Source: Planctomycetota bacterium (lineage in GTDB: Bacteria > Planctomycetota > PUPC01 > DSUN01). Taken from it: a stretch of DNA of 16,213 nucleotides. Every line of letters starts with the position of its first letter. The stretch's first letter is position 1. The stretch lies in contig VGYW01000173.1 in assembly GCA_016872875.1 (NCBI GenBank), positions 1 to 16,213 on the forward strand, read 5' to 3'. The position numbers and the translations under genes are program-made. Positions 6,991 through 15,300 of this stretch are shown in pieces. The notes under the pieces are model-generated. The model was not told the DNA's origin, ran no database searches, and saw only the letters and a list, made by a program, of their open reading frames with translations.

Positions 6991-9060
6991 ATGGCTTCTC
7001 TGAAATCCGAAATCCGAAATCCGAAATCCGGAATCGCCGTGGGCGGCGTCCTTCTCCTTGCCGCCCTCCTCCGCCTCATCCCTCTCGGCCTCTCCAACCC
7101 CCGCTTCTTCCACGCGGACGAGTGGGACTACGCGCAGTCGGCGGTGCGGATGTGGGCGGAGGGCACGCTCGACCCCGGGCGGCCATACGCTCACCCTGCC
7201 CTCTACCGCTACGCGACCGCGGTGGCCTACCCGATCGTATCGCCCCTGCTCCCGGCGTCGCTGGACCGCAAGTGGGCGCCCTACGTCGCTGGGCGGCTGG
7301 TGAGCGCGGGGGCGGGCGTGCTGGCGGTCTGGCTGGTGTATCGCCTGGCGCGACGCGTCCTGTCACCGGGTGGGGCGCTGGCCGCGGCGCTCATCCTGGC
7401 CGTGGCACCCCTGCACGTGCAGTTCTCGCACGTGGCGAAGCCCGAGGCGATGATGGCGGCGCTGGTGACGCTGGCGACGCTGCTGGCATGGGAGTTGGCC
7501 GAGCGGCCGCGGCGCAGGCTCTACGTGCTGGGGGGCATCGCGGTCGGCCTGGCTGTGGCATCGAAGTACAATGGCATCGTGGCTGCCGTGCCGCTCGTCG
7601 TCGCCCACCTGGCCGCGCCCGGCGCGGCCCCGCGATGGAAGCGGCTGCTTGCCCTCGACCTGTGGCTCGCGGGGGCGTGCAGCGCCGTGGCCTTCGCTGC
7701 GGCGTCGCCGTACACCATCGTTCACCTGGCTGGAAGCCTGCGGCACGGTTGGGAGATGCGCGTGGCCGGGCAGCCGGACCCCGAGCAGTTGCCGCAAGGC
7801 CCGGCATTCCTGGCGGTGGCGCGGCAGGCGTGGGAGTGGGTGGGGCCGGCGCCGCTGGCCCTGGCGGCAGCGGGGGCGGTGCTCTGGTGGCGCGAGAGGC
7901 GCTCTGCCGCACTCGCCATCGTCGGCTCAGTCGTCGTGGCCACCGTGGCGCTCATCTCGGCCTGGACGGTTCAGCAGCCGTTCTATCTGCTGCCGATGGT
8001 GCCTGCGGTGGCAGTGCTGGCGGCGGTGCCGATTGCGCGCGCGGGCGCAAGGCGAAAGTGGGCGGGGGGAGCGCTCCTCGCGTTGTGCCTCGCCCCGTCG
8101 GCGGTCCTGAGCGCGCGCGAGGTCGCGCGCCTCGGGCGGCCCAGCACGCGGCAGCTCGCCCTGGCGTGGCTCATCGAGCACGTGCCCAATCCCCAGGGGA
8201 ACATTCTGCGGGACCACGACAGCCTGGACGCGAGCGCGGAGGATGCGCTGCCCATCATTGACGGCGGGTCCGGCTTCTACGGCTGCGTGGACCGCGGCTA
8301 TCTGAAGAGCCACGCGGTCACACACTTCGTCCTCAGCGACTGGGCGGCTGCGACTGAGGGGCTGACGCCCGAGGCGGCGCAGCGGCGGGCCGCGGCCCAC
8401 GCGCGGCTCATCGCCTGGGGCGAGCTCCTCGTCCGCTTCCCCCCGAGCTGGTGGCGCGAGGGGCCGGGAGTCGAGGTCTACAAGGTCAGGGACAGCCTGC
8501 TCGCGGAGTTCCAGCGCGAGCGCGCGGAGGCGGCGAAGGGGCTGGCGGCGAAGGTGAAGGAAGCCGAGGACCGCCTGGCGGCCCGCCCGGGCGATGCCGC
8601 CCTGCACATGGCGGTGGGACGCCTCCTGTGCGACCAGGCCGCGGCGAGCCCCGGGGAGGAGGCGGTGGCCCTCTGGCAGCGGGCTGAGGGGCAGTTCCGC
8701 GCAGCGAGCGCCGCGCAGCCCAAGCTGGCCGACGCCCACTACAACCTCGGCTGCCTCTACCTGCGCGTGGCCGCCTGGGCCACGCGCGCCGCCGGGCCGG
8801 AGCGCGCGGCCGGGGTGTTCGCCAAGGCGGCTCAGGCCTTCCGCCAGGCCATCGCGCTCGACCCGAACCAGGCGGACTACCATTTCAACCTCGGCTTCGC
8901 CCTCTGGTCGGCCGTCACGGCCGATGAAGCGGTGCGCAGCGCCGCCCTGGCCGAGGGCACCGGCGCCTATCGCCGCGCCGCCCAACTCGATCCCGGCATC
9001 CGCGTGCCCGACCCCCACATCCTCGCCGTCGCCGAGCGCGGGCCGCAGCCTTTCCATTGA
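6991..9060 (+). CDS. GT-C (PMT_2/ArnT-like) membrane glycosyltransferase with TPR tail, copy 1
   Basis: This 689-aa polytopic protein probably transfers a sugar from a polyprenyl-phosphate donor to an extracytoplasmic acceptor. It has about ten membrane helices between residues 15 and 385. The first outer loop carries the acidic pair D43-E44 in FHADEWDY, the position of the GT39/GT83 catalytic acidic residue, followed by YAHPALYRY. A soluble region (about 390-500) precedes a charged helix (about 503-535) and two to three TPR-like repeats (about 535-675, with YNLGCLYL and YHFNLGFAL). The ATG at 6991 was chosen because GAGGG lies 5 nt upstream; a TTG at 6949 is possible but falls in the repeat. 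Residues 4-14 ([11 protein letters not shown]) are encoded by the CCGAAAT repeat. The stop overlaps the next start. Donor and acceptor are unknown. Confidence 0.85.
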   Translation: MASLKSEIRNPKSGIAVGGVLLLAALLRLIPLGLSNPRFFHADEWDYAQSAVRMWAEGTLDPGRPYAHPALYRYATAVAYPIVSPLLPASLDRKWAPYVAGRLVSAGAGVLAVWLVYRLARRVLSPGGALAAALILAVAPLHVQFSHVAKPEAMMAALVTLATLLAWELAERPRRRLYVLGGIAVGLAVASKYNGIVAAVPLVVAHLAAPGAAPRWKRLLALDLWLAGACSAVAFAAASPYTIVHLAGSLRHGWEMRVAGQPDPEQLPQGPAFLAVARQAWEWVGPAPLALAAAGAVLWWRERRSAALAIVGSVVVATVALISAWTVQQPFYLLPMVPAVAVLAAVPIARAGARRKWAGGALLALCLAPSAVLSAREVARLGRPSTRQLALAWLIEHVPNPQGNILRDHDSLDASAEDALPIIDGGSGFYGCVDRGYLKSHAVTHFVLSDWAAATEGLTPEAAQRRAAAHARLIAWGELLVRFPPSWWREGPGVEVYKVRDSLLAEFQRERAEAAKGLAAKVKEAEDRLAARPGDAALHMAVGRLLCDQAAASPGEEAVALWQRAEGQFRAASAAQPKLADAHYNLGCLYLRVAAWATRAAGPERAAGVFAKAAQAFRQAIALDPNQADYHFNLGFALWSAVTADEAVRSAALAEGTGAYRRAAQLDPGIRVPDPHILAVAERGPQPFH
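7002..7034. repeat. CCGAAAT repeat encoding the N-terminus of glycosyltransferase 1
   Basis: Four CCGAAAT-type units are the right arm of the inverted repeat with 6927-6950. The same tract is present at the homologous place in the paralogous gene (9091-9118). It is translated as part of the cytoplasmic N-terminus just before the first membrane helix. Confidence 0.85.
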
Positions 9061-11153
9061 TGTTGGAGCTCGACGCGGCCATGCGGGAACCGAAATCCGA
9101 AATCCGAAATCCGAAATCAGCAATAGCCGCCATCCTGCTCCTTGCCGCACTCCTTCGTTTCTTCCCACTCGGCTTGTCGAATCCCCGCTTCCACCACCAG
9201 GACGAGTGGGACTTCGTGCAGTCGGCGGTGAGGATGTGGGCGGAGGGGACGCTCGACCCCGGGCCGCCCTACGTCCACCCCGGCCTCTACCGCTATGCTA
9301 CTGCCGCCGCATACCCCATCGCTGCGCAGGCGCTCGGGGGCCTGGCTGGGCCGGCGGAGCGGGCGTGGCTCCCCTACGTGGCAGGACGCTTCGTGAGCGC
9401 GGCGATGGGCGTGCTGGCCGTGTGGCTGGTGTATCGGCTGGGGCGGCAGGTGATGCCGGGGGTGGGCGCCCTGGCAGGCGCGCTCATCCTGGCCGCGGCC
9501 CCGCTGCACGTGCAGTTCTCGCACGTGGCGAAGCCGGATGTGATGTCGGCAACGTTTGTGGCGTTGGCCACGCTGCTCGCGTGGCAGTTGGCGGAGGCCC
9601 CGCAGCGGAAGCTCTACGCCTGGGCGGGCGTAGCGGTCGGCCTCGCCGTGGCCTCGAAGTACAGCGGCATCGTGGCGGCCGCGCCCATCGTCGTCGCGCA
9701 CCTGGCCGCGCCGGGCAGCGGCCGGAGGGCGATGCGGCTCTTCGCGCCGGACCTCTGGCTCGCCGCGGCGTGCAGCCTGCTCGCCTTCGCCGTCGCGTCG
9801 CCCTACACCCTGCTCAAGCTCGGCAGCCTGGGCGAGGGCTACGGGCTGCTGATTGGCCGCCCGCCCGACTTCGAGCACGCGCCGCACGCGCCCGCGCTGG
9901 CGGCCTTCGCGCGGCAGGCGCTCGAATGGATCGGCCCGGCGCCGCTGGCGCTCGCCGCGGCAGGGGCGGCGCTCTGGTGGCGCGAGAGGCGGATAGCGCT
10001 GTTCGTCGTCGGCTCGGTCATCCTGAGCACCCTGGCCCTCCTGTCGCTCTGGGCGGTCCAGAGGCCCTTCTACCTGCTCCCCCTGGTGCCCGCCGTGGCC
10101 ACCCTCGCGGCGGCGCCCATCGCGTGGCTGGGCGCGAAGCGGCGGTGGGCGGGCGCCTTGCTCCTCACGCTCTGCCTCGTGCCGTCTGCCGCGCTCAGCG
10201 TGCGGGAGGTGGTCCGGTTCGCGCTCCCCACCACGCGACAGCTCGCTCTGGCCTGGCTCCTGAAGAACGTGCCGCACCCCCAAGGCAGCATCCTGCGGGA
10301 CGACGACAGCCTGGAGCTCAGCGCCGAGGAGAAGCTGCCCATCATTGACGCCGGCCTGGCCATCTACTACAAGGTGGACCGCGACTACCTGAAGAAGCAC
10401 GGGGTCGTCTGCTTCGTCCTCAGCGACACGGCGGCGGCGACGGACTACCTGACCCCCGAGGCCGCGGGGCGCCGCGTCGAGACCCGTTCCCGCCTGCTCG
10501 ACTGTGGGGAGGAGCTGGCGCGCGTGCCACGCTCCTGGTGGCGCGAAGGCCCGGAGATCACCATCCACAAGGTCAAGGACAGCGTGCTGCGTGAGTTCGA
10601 GAGCGAACGCGAGCGGGCGGCGAGCGAGTTGCGGGCGAAAGTGAAGGAGGCCGAGGGCCGCCTGGCCGCCGCTCCCGGCGATGCGGCGCTGCACATGGAG
10701 GCGGGACGTCTCCTATCCCGGCTGGTTCTGACGAGCAAGCCCGACGAAGCCATCGCCGCTTGGGACCGCTCCGCCGAGCACTTCCGCCAGGCGCTGCGCG
10801 CGGACCCGAAGCTCGCCGACGCCCTCTACAACCTCGGCTGCCTCTGCCTGCTCCGAGCGCGCAGCACCGCCGGCGCCCGCAGCAGCGAGGCCGCCGCCTG
10901 GTTCGCCCGGGCAGCGGACGCCTTCCGAGCCGCAATCGCACTCGACCCCAACCAGGCCGACTACCACTTCAACCTCGGCTACACCCTCTGCTCGCTCTCC
11001 TCGGCTGTCGCGCGCAACGACGCGCTGCGCCGCCACGCCCTCGAGGAGGGCGCCCGCGCCTACCGCCGCGCCGCCGAGCTGAGGCCCGACATCCGCCCCC
11101 CAGACCCCCACATCCTCGCCGTCGCCGAGCGCGGCCCGCAGCCCTTCCGCTGA
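9060..11153 (+). CDS. GT-C (PMT_2/ArnT-like) membrane glycosyltransferase with TPR tail, copy 2
   Basis: This 697-aa paralogue of the preceding protein is collinear over its whole length. In the first 62 residues after the repeat I count 10 differences. It keeps the acidic pair D48-E49 in HHQDEWDF, the YVHPGLYRY motif, about ten membrane helices, the charged helix (DSVLREFESERERAASEL) and the TPR tail ending PDPHILAVAERGPQPF, shared with copy 1. The ATG at 9060 overlaps the preceding stop (TGATG), suggesting coupled translation, but it has no clear Shine-Dalgarno. An ATG at 9081 is an alternative with a distant GGAG. Residues 11-20 ([10 protein letters not shown]) come from the CCGAAAT repeat. 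The pair arose by tandem duplication and may glycosylate the same or related acceptors. Confidence 0.85.
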   Translation: MLELDAAMREPKSEIRNPKSAIAAILLLAALLRFFPLGLSNPRFHHQDEWDFVQSAVRMWAEGTLDPGPPYVHPGLYRYATAAAYPIAAQALGGLAGPAERAWLPYVAGRFVSAAMGVLAVWLVYRLGRQVMPGVGALAGALILAAAPLHVQFSHVAKPDVMSATFVALATLLAWQLAEAPQRKLYAWAGVAVGLAVASKYSGIVAAAPIVVAHLAAPGSGRRAMRLFAPDLWLAAACSLLAFAVASPYTLLKLGSLGEGYGLLIGRPPDFEHAPHAPALAAFARQALEWIGPAPLALAAAGAALWWRERRIALFVVGSVILSTLALLSLWAVQRPFYLLPLVPAVATLAAAPIAWLGAKRRWAGALLLTLCLVPSAALSVREVVRFALPTTRQLALAWLLKNVPHPQGSILRDDDSLELSAEEKLPIIDAGLAIYYKVDRDYLKKHGVVCFVLSDTAAATDYLTPEAAGRRVETRSRLLDCGEELARVPRSWWREGPEITIHKVKDSVLREFESERERAASELRAKVKEAEGRLAAAPGDAALHMEAGRLLSRLVLTSKPDEAIAAWDRSAEHFRQALRADPKLADALYNLGCLCLLRARSTAGARSSEAAAWFARAADAFRAAIALDPNQADYHFNLGYTLCSLSSAVARNDALRRHALEEGARAYRRAAELRPDIRPPDPHILAVAERGPQPFR
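9091..9118. repeat. CCGAAAT repeat encoding the N-terminus of glycosyltransferase 2
   Basis: Nearly four tandem CCGAAAT units lie in frame, in the same orientation as 7002-7034 and about 2.09 kb away, which is the period of the gene duplication. The pair forms direct repeats bounding copy 1. Confidence 0.85.
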
Positions 11154-11332
11154 TATCCCGCTGTCTTTTTCCGGACCTCGGGCACTTCGGCGGTCCCGTG
11201 GCTTCCGGGGCCGTTCCCTCCATTCTGTGCCAACTGTGCGCCACACACTTGGCCCACTATGGGCTCTTTGGACACATGTCCTGTCACCCCTGGCACTTAC
11301 AGCTTCTTCTCGCCCGCGAAACCGAAACCCCC

Positions 11333-11360
11333 ACCACAGAGAGCACCGAGGACACTGAGT
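11333..11360 (+). repeat. ACCACAGAG-type dispersed repeat fragment
   Basis: The tract reads ACCACAGAG, AGCACCGAG, GACACTGAG, three diverged 9-bp units of the form NNCACNGAG. I recognise this as a simple repeat type that is common between genes in related uncultured bacteria. Only one tract occurs in this window. Confidence 0.55.
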
Positions 11361-11400
11361 TCCCCCGCCGGTCGTGGAGCGGGTCGCCGTGGCCGCAACC

Positions 11401-11419
11401 CTGGGGGCTTTGCCCCCAG
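11401..11419. repeat. CTGGGGGC hairpin
   Basis: CTGGGGGC (11401-11408), TTT loop, GCCCCCAG (11412-11419): a perfect 8-bp stem. It lies about 250 bp after the glycosyltransferase stop and has no following T-run, so terminator function is doubtful. ACCCTGGGGGCTT overlapping its left arm also occurs at 23-35. Confidence 0.6.
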
Positions 11420-11593
11420 ACCCCCAGGATTTACCGCCTTGCAGCCACCGGCACCCCAGAGCTGCCTAGAGCTGGCCGTAACTCAAGAAACACCAAGCAC
11501 CTCGGGCCCGGAAGCTGCGACGTGTGCCATCGCCCCATCACACAACTCTCTGGTGGTGCCGTTGGCCCCAAGGCACGGCGTCGCCGCGTGCCC

Positions 11594-11616
11594 AGCCCCC
11601 GCAGGGGGCGGCAGAA
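11594..11616 (+). repeat. Palindrome followed by GGCAGAA, family member 1
   Basis: GCCCCC-GCA-GGGGGC is followed by GGCAGAA. The same plan, AG + C-rich arm + short loop + G-rich arm + CGGCA(GAA), occurs at 11989-12009 on the + strand and, without GAA, at 11926-11941 on the - strand. These look like members of one small palindromic repeat family with differing arms. Confidence 0.55.
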
Positions 11617-11644
11617 ACCCTGACTGGCACCCGTCCTGCGGTTC

Positions 11645-11878
11645 CTGGCGCCCCTGCGGGGGGCTGGCGCCCCCGCAGGGGGCTGGCGCCCCCTGCGGGG
11701 GCTGGCGCCCCTGCAGGGGGCTGGCGCCCCCGCAGGGGGCTGGCGCCCACGCAGGGGGCTGGCGCCCCTGCAGGGGGCTGGCGCCCCTGCAGGGGGCTGG
11801 CGCCCCTGCAGGGGGCTGGCGCCCCTGCAGGGGGCTGGCGCCCCCTGCGGGGGGCTGGCGCCCCTGCGGGGGCTGGGG
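11645..11878. repeat. 19-bp palindromic minisatellite, 12 copies
   Basis: Units of CTGGCGCCCCTGCAGGGGG start at 11645, 11664, 11683, 11702, 11721, 11740, 11759, 11778, 11797, 11816, 11835 and 11855. The period is 19 bp, with one unit of 20 bp, and a partial unit follows. Each unit contains two palindromes, GGCGCC and CCCCTGCAGGGG or a C/G variant, so both strands can form hairpin series. Variation is limited to a few bases (CTGCAG, CCGCAG, CTGCGG, CACGCAG). There are no spacers, so it is not a CRISPR array. 19 is not a multiple of 3, so open frames through it cycle through all phases. Confidence 0.9.
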
Positions 11879-11896
11879 TGGGGTTGACCATCCTCC

Positions 11897-11920
11897 CCAC
11901 GGGCTTACGCCCGTGGCTAC
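11897..11920 (-). repeat. REP-like hairpin with 5' GTAG (copy 1)
   Basis: On the minus strand GTAG (11920-11917) directly precedes an 8-bp perfect stem CCACGGGC with loop GTAA (hairpin 11916-11897). A GTAG tetranucleotide next to a hairpin is the layout of REP elements moved by RAYT (TnpA-REP) transposases. No RAYT gene is in the window. Confidence 0.6.
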
Positions 11921-11925
11921 CGCGC

Positions 11926-11941
11926 TGCCGCCCTGCGGGCT
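11926..11941 (-). repeat. Palindrome followed by GGCA, family member 2
   Basis: On the minus strand AGCCC-GCA-GGGCGGCA, matching the pattern of 11594-11616 and 11989-12009. It lies 5 nt upstream of the GTAG of the first REP-like hairpin, so the two may be parts of one composite repeat. Confidence 0.5.
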
Positions 11942-11988
11942 GGCCCGCGCCCTTAGTACACCGCCCCACAGATAAGGGCACAGAATCC

Positions 11989-12057
11989 AGTCCCGAAGGG
12001 ACGGCAGAAGCCCACGGGAGCTGGCCCTGCGCACGTATCTGCCGTCCCTTCGGGACT
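11989..12057. repeat. 20-bp perfect inverted repeat inside the MITE-like element
   Basis: AGTCCCGAAGGGACGGCAGA (11989-12008) is the exact reverse complement of 12038-12057, with a 29-bp spacer. Each arm is itself palindromic (GTCCC-GAA-GGGAC), so either two small hairpins or one long stem can form. The left arm followed by AGC belongs to the palindrome + GGCAGA family seen at 11594-11616. Confidence 0.8.
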
Positions 12058-12078
12058 TGCCTGCTTCTGGCCACGCGT

Positions 12079-12102
12079 CCGGCGGCTGAAGCCGCCGGCT
12101 AC
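12079..12102 (-). repeat. REP-like hairpin with 5' GTAG (copy 2)
   Basis: On the minus strand GTAG (12102-12099) precedes an 8-bp stem CCGGCGGC with loop TTCA (hairpin 12098-12079). Layout, stem length and loop length are identical to 11897-11920, but the stem sequence is different apart from the outer CC/GG and inner C/G pairs. It is nested inside the MITE-like element. Confidence 0.6.
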
Positions 12103-12393
12103 CCACTGTGCTACAAACATGCAGAATCTTGTTTTACGGAAAGATTTTTCCTCCGCGTTTGGTTGCGGCTTGCCGCGATGGGCTCCCTCTGGGAGCAAGA
12201 GATCGAACTGCCCGCGATCTTGTGCCCTTATCTGTGGGGCGGTGCACTTAGGTTAGTGCCATTCGATGCTCCTCCATCAATACCCTGGTCCAGCCCCTCA
12301 GACAGGGCCTACCCCCACGGGGAGGATCTGCCGCAAGTCCTAGGAGAAACCAGGCCCGCTGGCGCGAGAGGATGGCAGGCAAGGCTCTGGTGC

Positions 12394-15300
12394 TCACGGC
12401 CTCTCGATGCGCGGGGCGGTGCTGACGCGGGGGCGGATGGGCAGCTTCTCGATGCCAGGGAAGTCGGGGTCGCCCAGGGCACGAATGTCGTCCTCGCCTG
12501 CGTAGGGGCAGCAGGCGTCAACCCAGGCTATCAGCTTGCGGAGAGACAGGGGGTCCATCTTGACCTCGCCCGCGGCTGGTGCGCCCTGCGCGTTACCGCC
12601 GTGCTTGGCGCCAGCCGCTATCTCGACGAGCCGGCTCTTGGGGGAGAGGTAGGCCATTGGACGCAGGGTGTAGTAGGTGCCCTGGCTCTCGACGGGGATG
12701 GCCCCGGCGATGCCGTAGCCTGGCCCAGGCCTGGCGGGGTTGCCCCAGCCTGCGCCGCCCACGAGGGTGAGGTAGGGCTCCTTGAAGGGGTCCTGGGCGG
12801 GGCGAAGGGTGAGGTCGAGCTTCTTGCGAGCGGCGCCGTCGCCCTGGTGGCAGCGGCCGCAATACTTGTCGAGGGCCGGCTGCACGAAGCGCTCGTAGGA
12901 GATGCTCTCGTCGCCCCAGGGCGTCGGCACAAGGTCCCTCGGCTCGCCGCGGAAGGCGAGCCCGCCCTCGAGAGGCGGGGTGGCGCTGTGGAGCTCGTGG
13001 CAGCCGAGGCAGCCGCGCCGCTCGCCCGGCATCACGCCGCTGAAGCTGCGCATGGTCTGGAGGCAGCGGTAGTTTTCGTCGAGCAACTGGAAGTAGAGCG
13101 AGCGCCCGGAGGGGACCTTGAAGTAGACCGAGCCGTCCTTCTCGACGGGGACCTCGCCGAGGATGCGCTTGACGCCTTCCTCCTGGACGATTGAGACGGC
13201 GGGGCCGGAGTTGCGATAGGTCTTGGCCCAGGTGGAGTAGGTCTTGTGGTCCTGCTGGAAGACGCGGAGGAACTTGACGCTTCCGCGCGGGAGGTCGGGC
13301 ACGCCCTGGTAGACGTCGGGGCTGTAGAAGGTGCCACCCTCGGGCGGCTTGCGGTCCGCGCCCGTCCCCGGCCAGGCAACGCGGTCGGGGATCGCGGGGG
13401 GCACCTTGCGCGGCTTGATGGGGATGCCGAAGAGGATGTTGTGCGCGCCCTCGAAGAGCAGCTCGCGGTTGCCGTCTACGTCCATCAGGTAGAGACGGAA
13501 GCGGCCGCCCGCCCCGCGTGCCGAGACGAGGAAGTCCTGCTCGGATAGGGGCCAGGGGGCGGTGTAGCCGGTGAACTTGCCCGCGGCGTGGTAGCGGTCC
13601 GACTCCCCGGGGTCCACCGGGCCGTTGCCGCTCTCCACCCAGGCGAGGTCGCGGGTCACTTTGGTCAGGCCATCGGGGAAATTGAGGCCTTTGCCCTGGT
13701 CAATGATGCCGACGGCGCCGCCCCACCAGTCGTGGTGTCCGACGCCGACGAACATGACGCGGCGGGAGCCTGGGATTTGGCGGGGCTGGGACTCGTGGTC
13801 GGGCCAGGCGCTCTGGTTGCCCCAGAAGGCGGCCACGTTCGTGCCGTCGGGGTTGGCGGTCCAGAGGCTCTGGATGCGCCAGAGCGGCTTGTCGGTGTAT
13901 TCCCAGCGGGAGTAGATGACGCGGCCGTCGTCCATGAGGGAGGGGACGAAGTCCGGCTCGCCGTTGTGGCTGATGAGGTAGATGTTGCGGCCGTCGGCGT
14001 CGCAGCGGGCCAGGATGTAGGAGTAGATGAACGGCCCGCAGCGGACGTAGCTATTGCCGCGCGTGGTGGTGAAGATGATGTGGCCGTCGGGAAGGTAGAT
14101 GGGGTCAACGTCGTCGTAGTCGCTGTCGGTGAGCTGGCGGAGGCCAGAGCCATCGAGAGCGATCTCGTAGAGGTGGAAGCTCTTCTCGTCGTGCGGCTTG
14201 TAGCAGAAGAGGACGCGCCTGGCGTCGAACGAGACGTCTGGCCGCCAGAAGTAGCCCGGCTTTTCGGGCGCGAGGCGGCGCACGGCGCCGCCGGGATGGA
14301 GGCCGTCGAGCACGAGCAGCCTGCCGCCTGGCACGGCCGAGATGCCCATTCGGTGGATCGCCTCGTGCTCGGGGTTCACGTTCCCCTGCGGCATCGGCTG
14401 GTCCACGACGAGCAGTTGCGAGAAGTCGAGCAGCGGGCTCTTGAGGGCGATGCGGCGCTTGGCGGCGCGGACCGCGAAGTAGAGCTCCCTGGCGGCGGGG
14501 GTCTCGTGCGCATAGGAGACGGCGGGGTCAATATGGGCGTCCGGCCCGTAGAGGCCGGCGATCTGGCCCCAGGGGGCGGCGCCGAATCCCCCGGCCACGG
14601 CTGCCTGCGCCCACGCCGCGTCGTCGAAGTCGGCCTTCGTCCACCCCGCCTGCTCGGCCTTGGCCACGCGCCACGAGGCGTCGGTGACGACGGACGTCTG
14701 GGTGCCGTCGGCGAGGACGAGGGAGAGGCGGGCGATCAGCCCCGCGGGGTTCTTGGCGACGGGTGCCGGCCGGTTCTCGGCCCGGACCGCGAGGACGTTT
14801 TGTCCGCCCTTGAGGTGCCGCTCGATGGCGAAGGCGGCTGCCTTCTGCCACGTGTCGTTGCTGCCCACGCGCTCGCCGTTGGTGAAGACCTCGCAGGCGT
14901 CGTCGCAGGCGATGCGGAGTTCGGCTTGCCGCACGGCGGCGCCCTTTGGCAGCTCGAAGCGGCAGCGGAAGAATCGCGGCTCGACGGGTGCGGCCTCGGC
15001 GCTTCGGGCCTCGAGCCATATCCAGCTCGCGGGGGCGTCCGCGCCCTTTGGAACCGTCCTCGTCGTCGTCGTCGTCCTCGTCCTCGCCTCGATGGCGTTC
15101 AGCTCGGCCAACTCGGCGGAAAGGTCGGTGGATGGGGTTTTCGCGGCAAGCCGTGCGGCGAGCTCGCGCGCCCAGGCGAGCTCCTTCGCGGCGCGCTGGG
15201 TGAGCGACTCGCCCATCGCCTGGAAGAGCCAGTCGCGCTGGAGCGCCGCCTCCGCCTCGGCAGGCGTCAGCGGCCGCGTCTCAGGCGTGGTGGGATTGGT

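Larger units (their letters stand above)
11957..12246. mobile_element. MITE-like element with 26-bp terminal inverted repeats and 5-bp target duplication
   Basis: The ends at 11957-11982 (TACACCGCCCCACAGATAAG...) and 12221-12246 are inverted repeats matching at 25 of 26 positions; the single mismatch is in the second outermost base pair. The direct repeat CTTAG flanks the element exactly at 11952-11956 and 12247-12251, as expected of a target-site duplication. The 290-bp element has no transposase gene. Its 238-bp interior holds a 20-bp inverted repeat, a REP-like hairpin and a short A/T-rich patch (about 12111-12152) unlike its surroundings. It is probably a non-autonomous element moved in trans. 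The transposase family cannot be assigned from the ends. Confidence 0.7.
11154..12393. other. 1.24-kb gene-free repeat island between two convergent transcription units
   Basis: I see no credible gene here. Long open frames on both strands across 11259-12198 are by-products of GC-rich palindromic repeats and give low-complexity proline/glycine/alanine translations. The region holds the elements listed separately: a dispersed-repeat fragment, a hairpin, a minisatellite, REP-like hairpins and a MITE-like element. 11154-11330 and 12252-12393 show no feature I can name. It separates the glycosyltransferase genes (+) from the dihaem protein operon (-), so transcription converges on it. Confidence 0.75.

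Noticed and set aside
5058..7097. A 679-codon minus-strand frame across the methyltransferase and protease genes
   Set aside because: Both underlying plus-strand genes have clear family motifs, ribosome-binding sites and promoters. The antisense translation is rich in Arg/His/Ala with no domain.
11645..11878. CRISPR array
   Set aside because: Units abut directly with no unique spacers, the unit is only 19 bp, and no cas genes are nearby.
11259..12106. Several open frames on both strands in the repeat island (for example 11259-11975 + and 11483-12106 -)
   Set aside because: They read through the 19-bp minisatellite in shifting phase and give repetitive Gly/Ala/Pro/Arg text. None has a ribosome-binding site or family motif.
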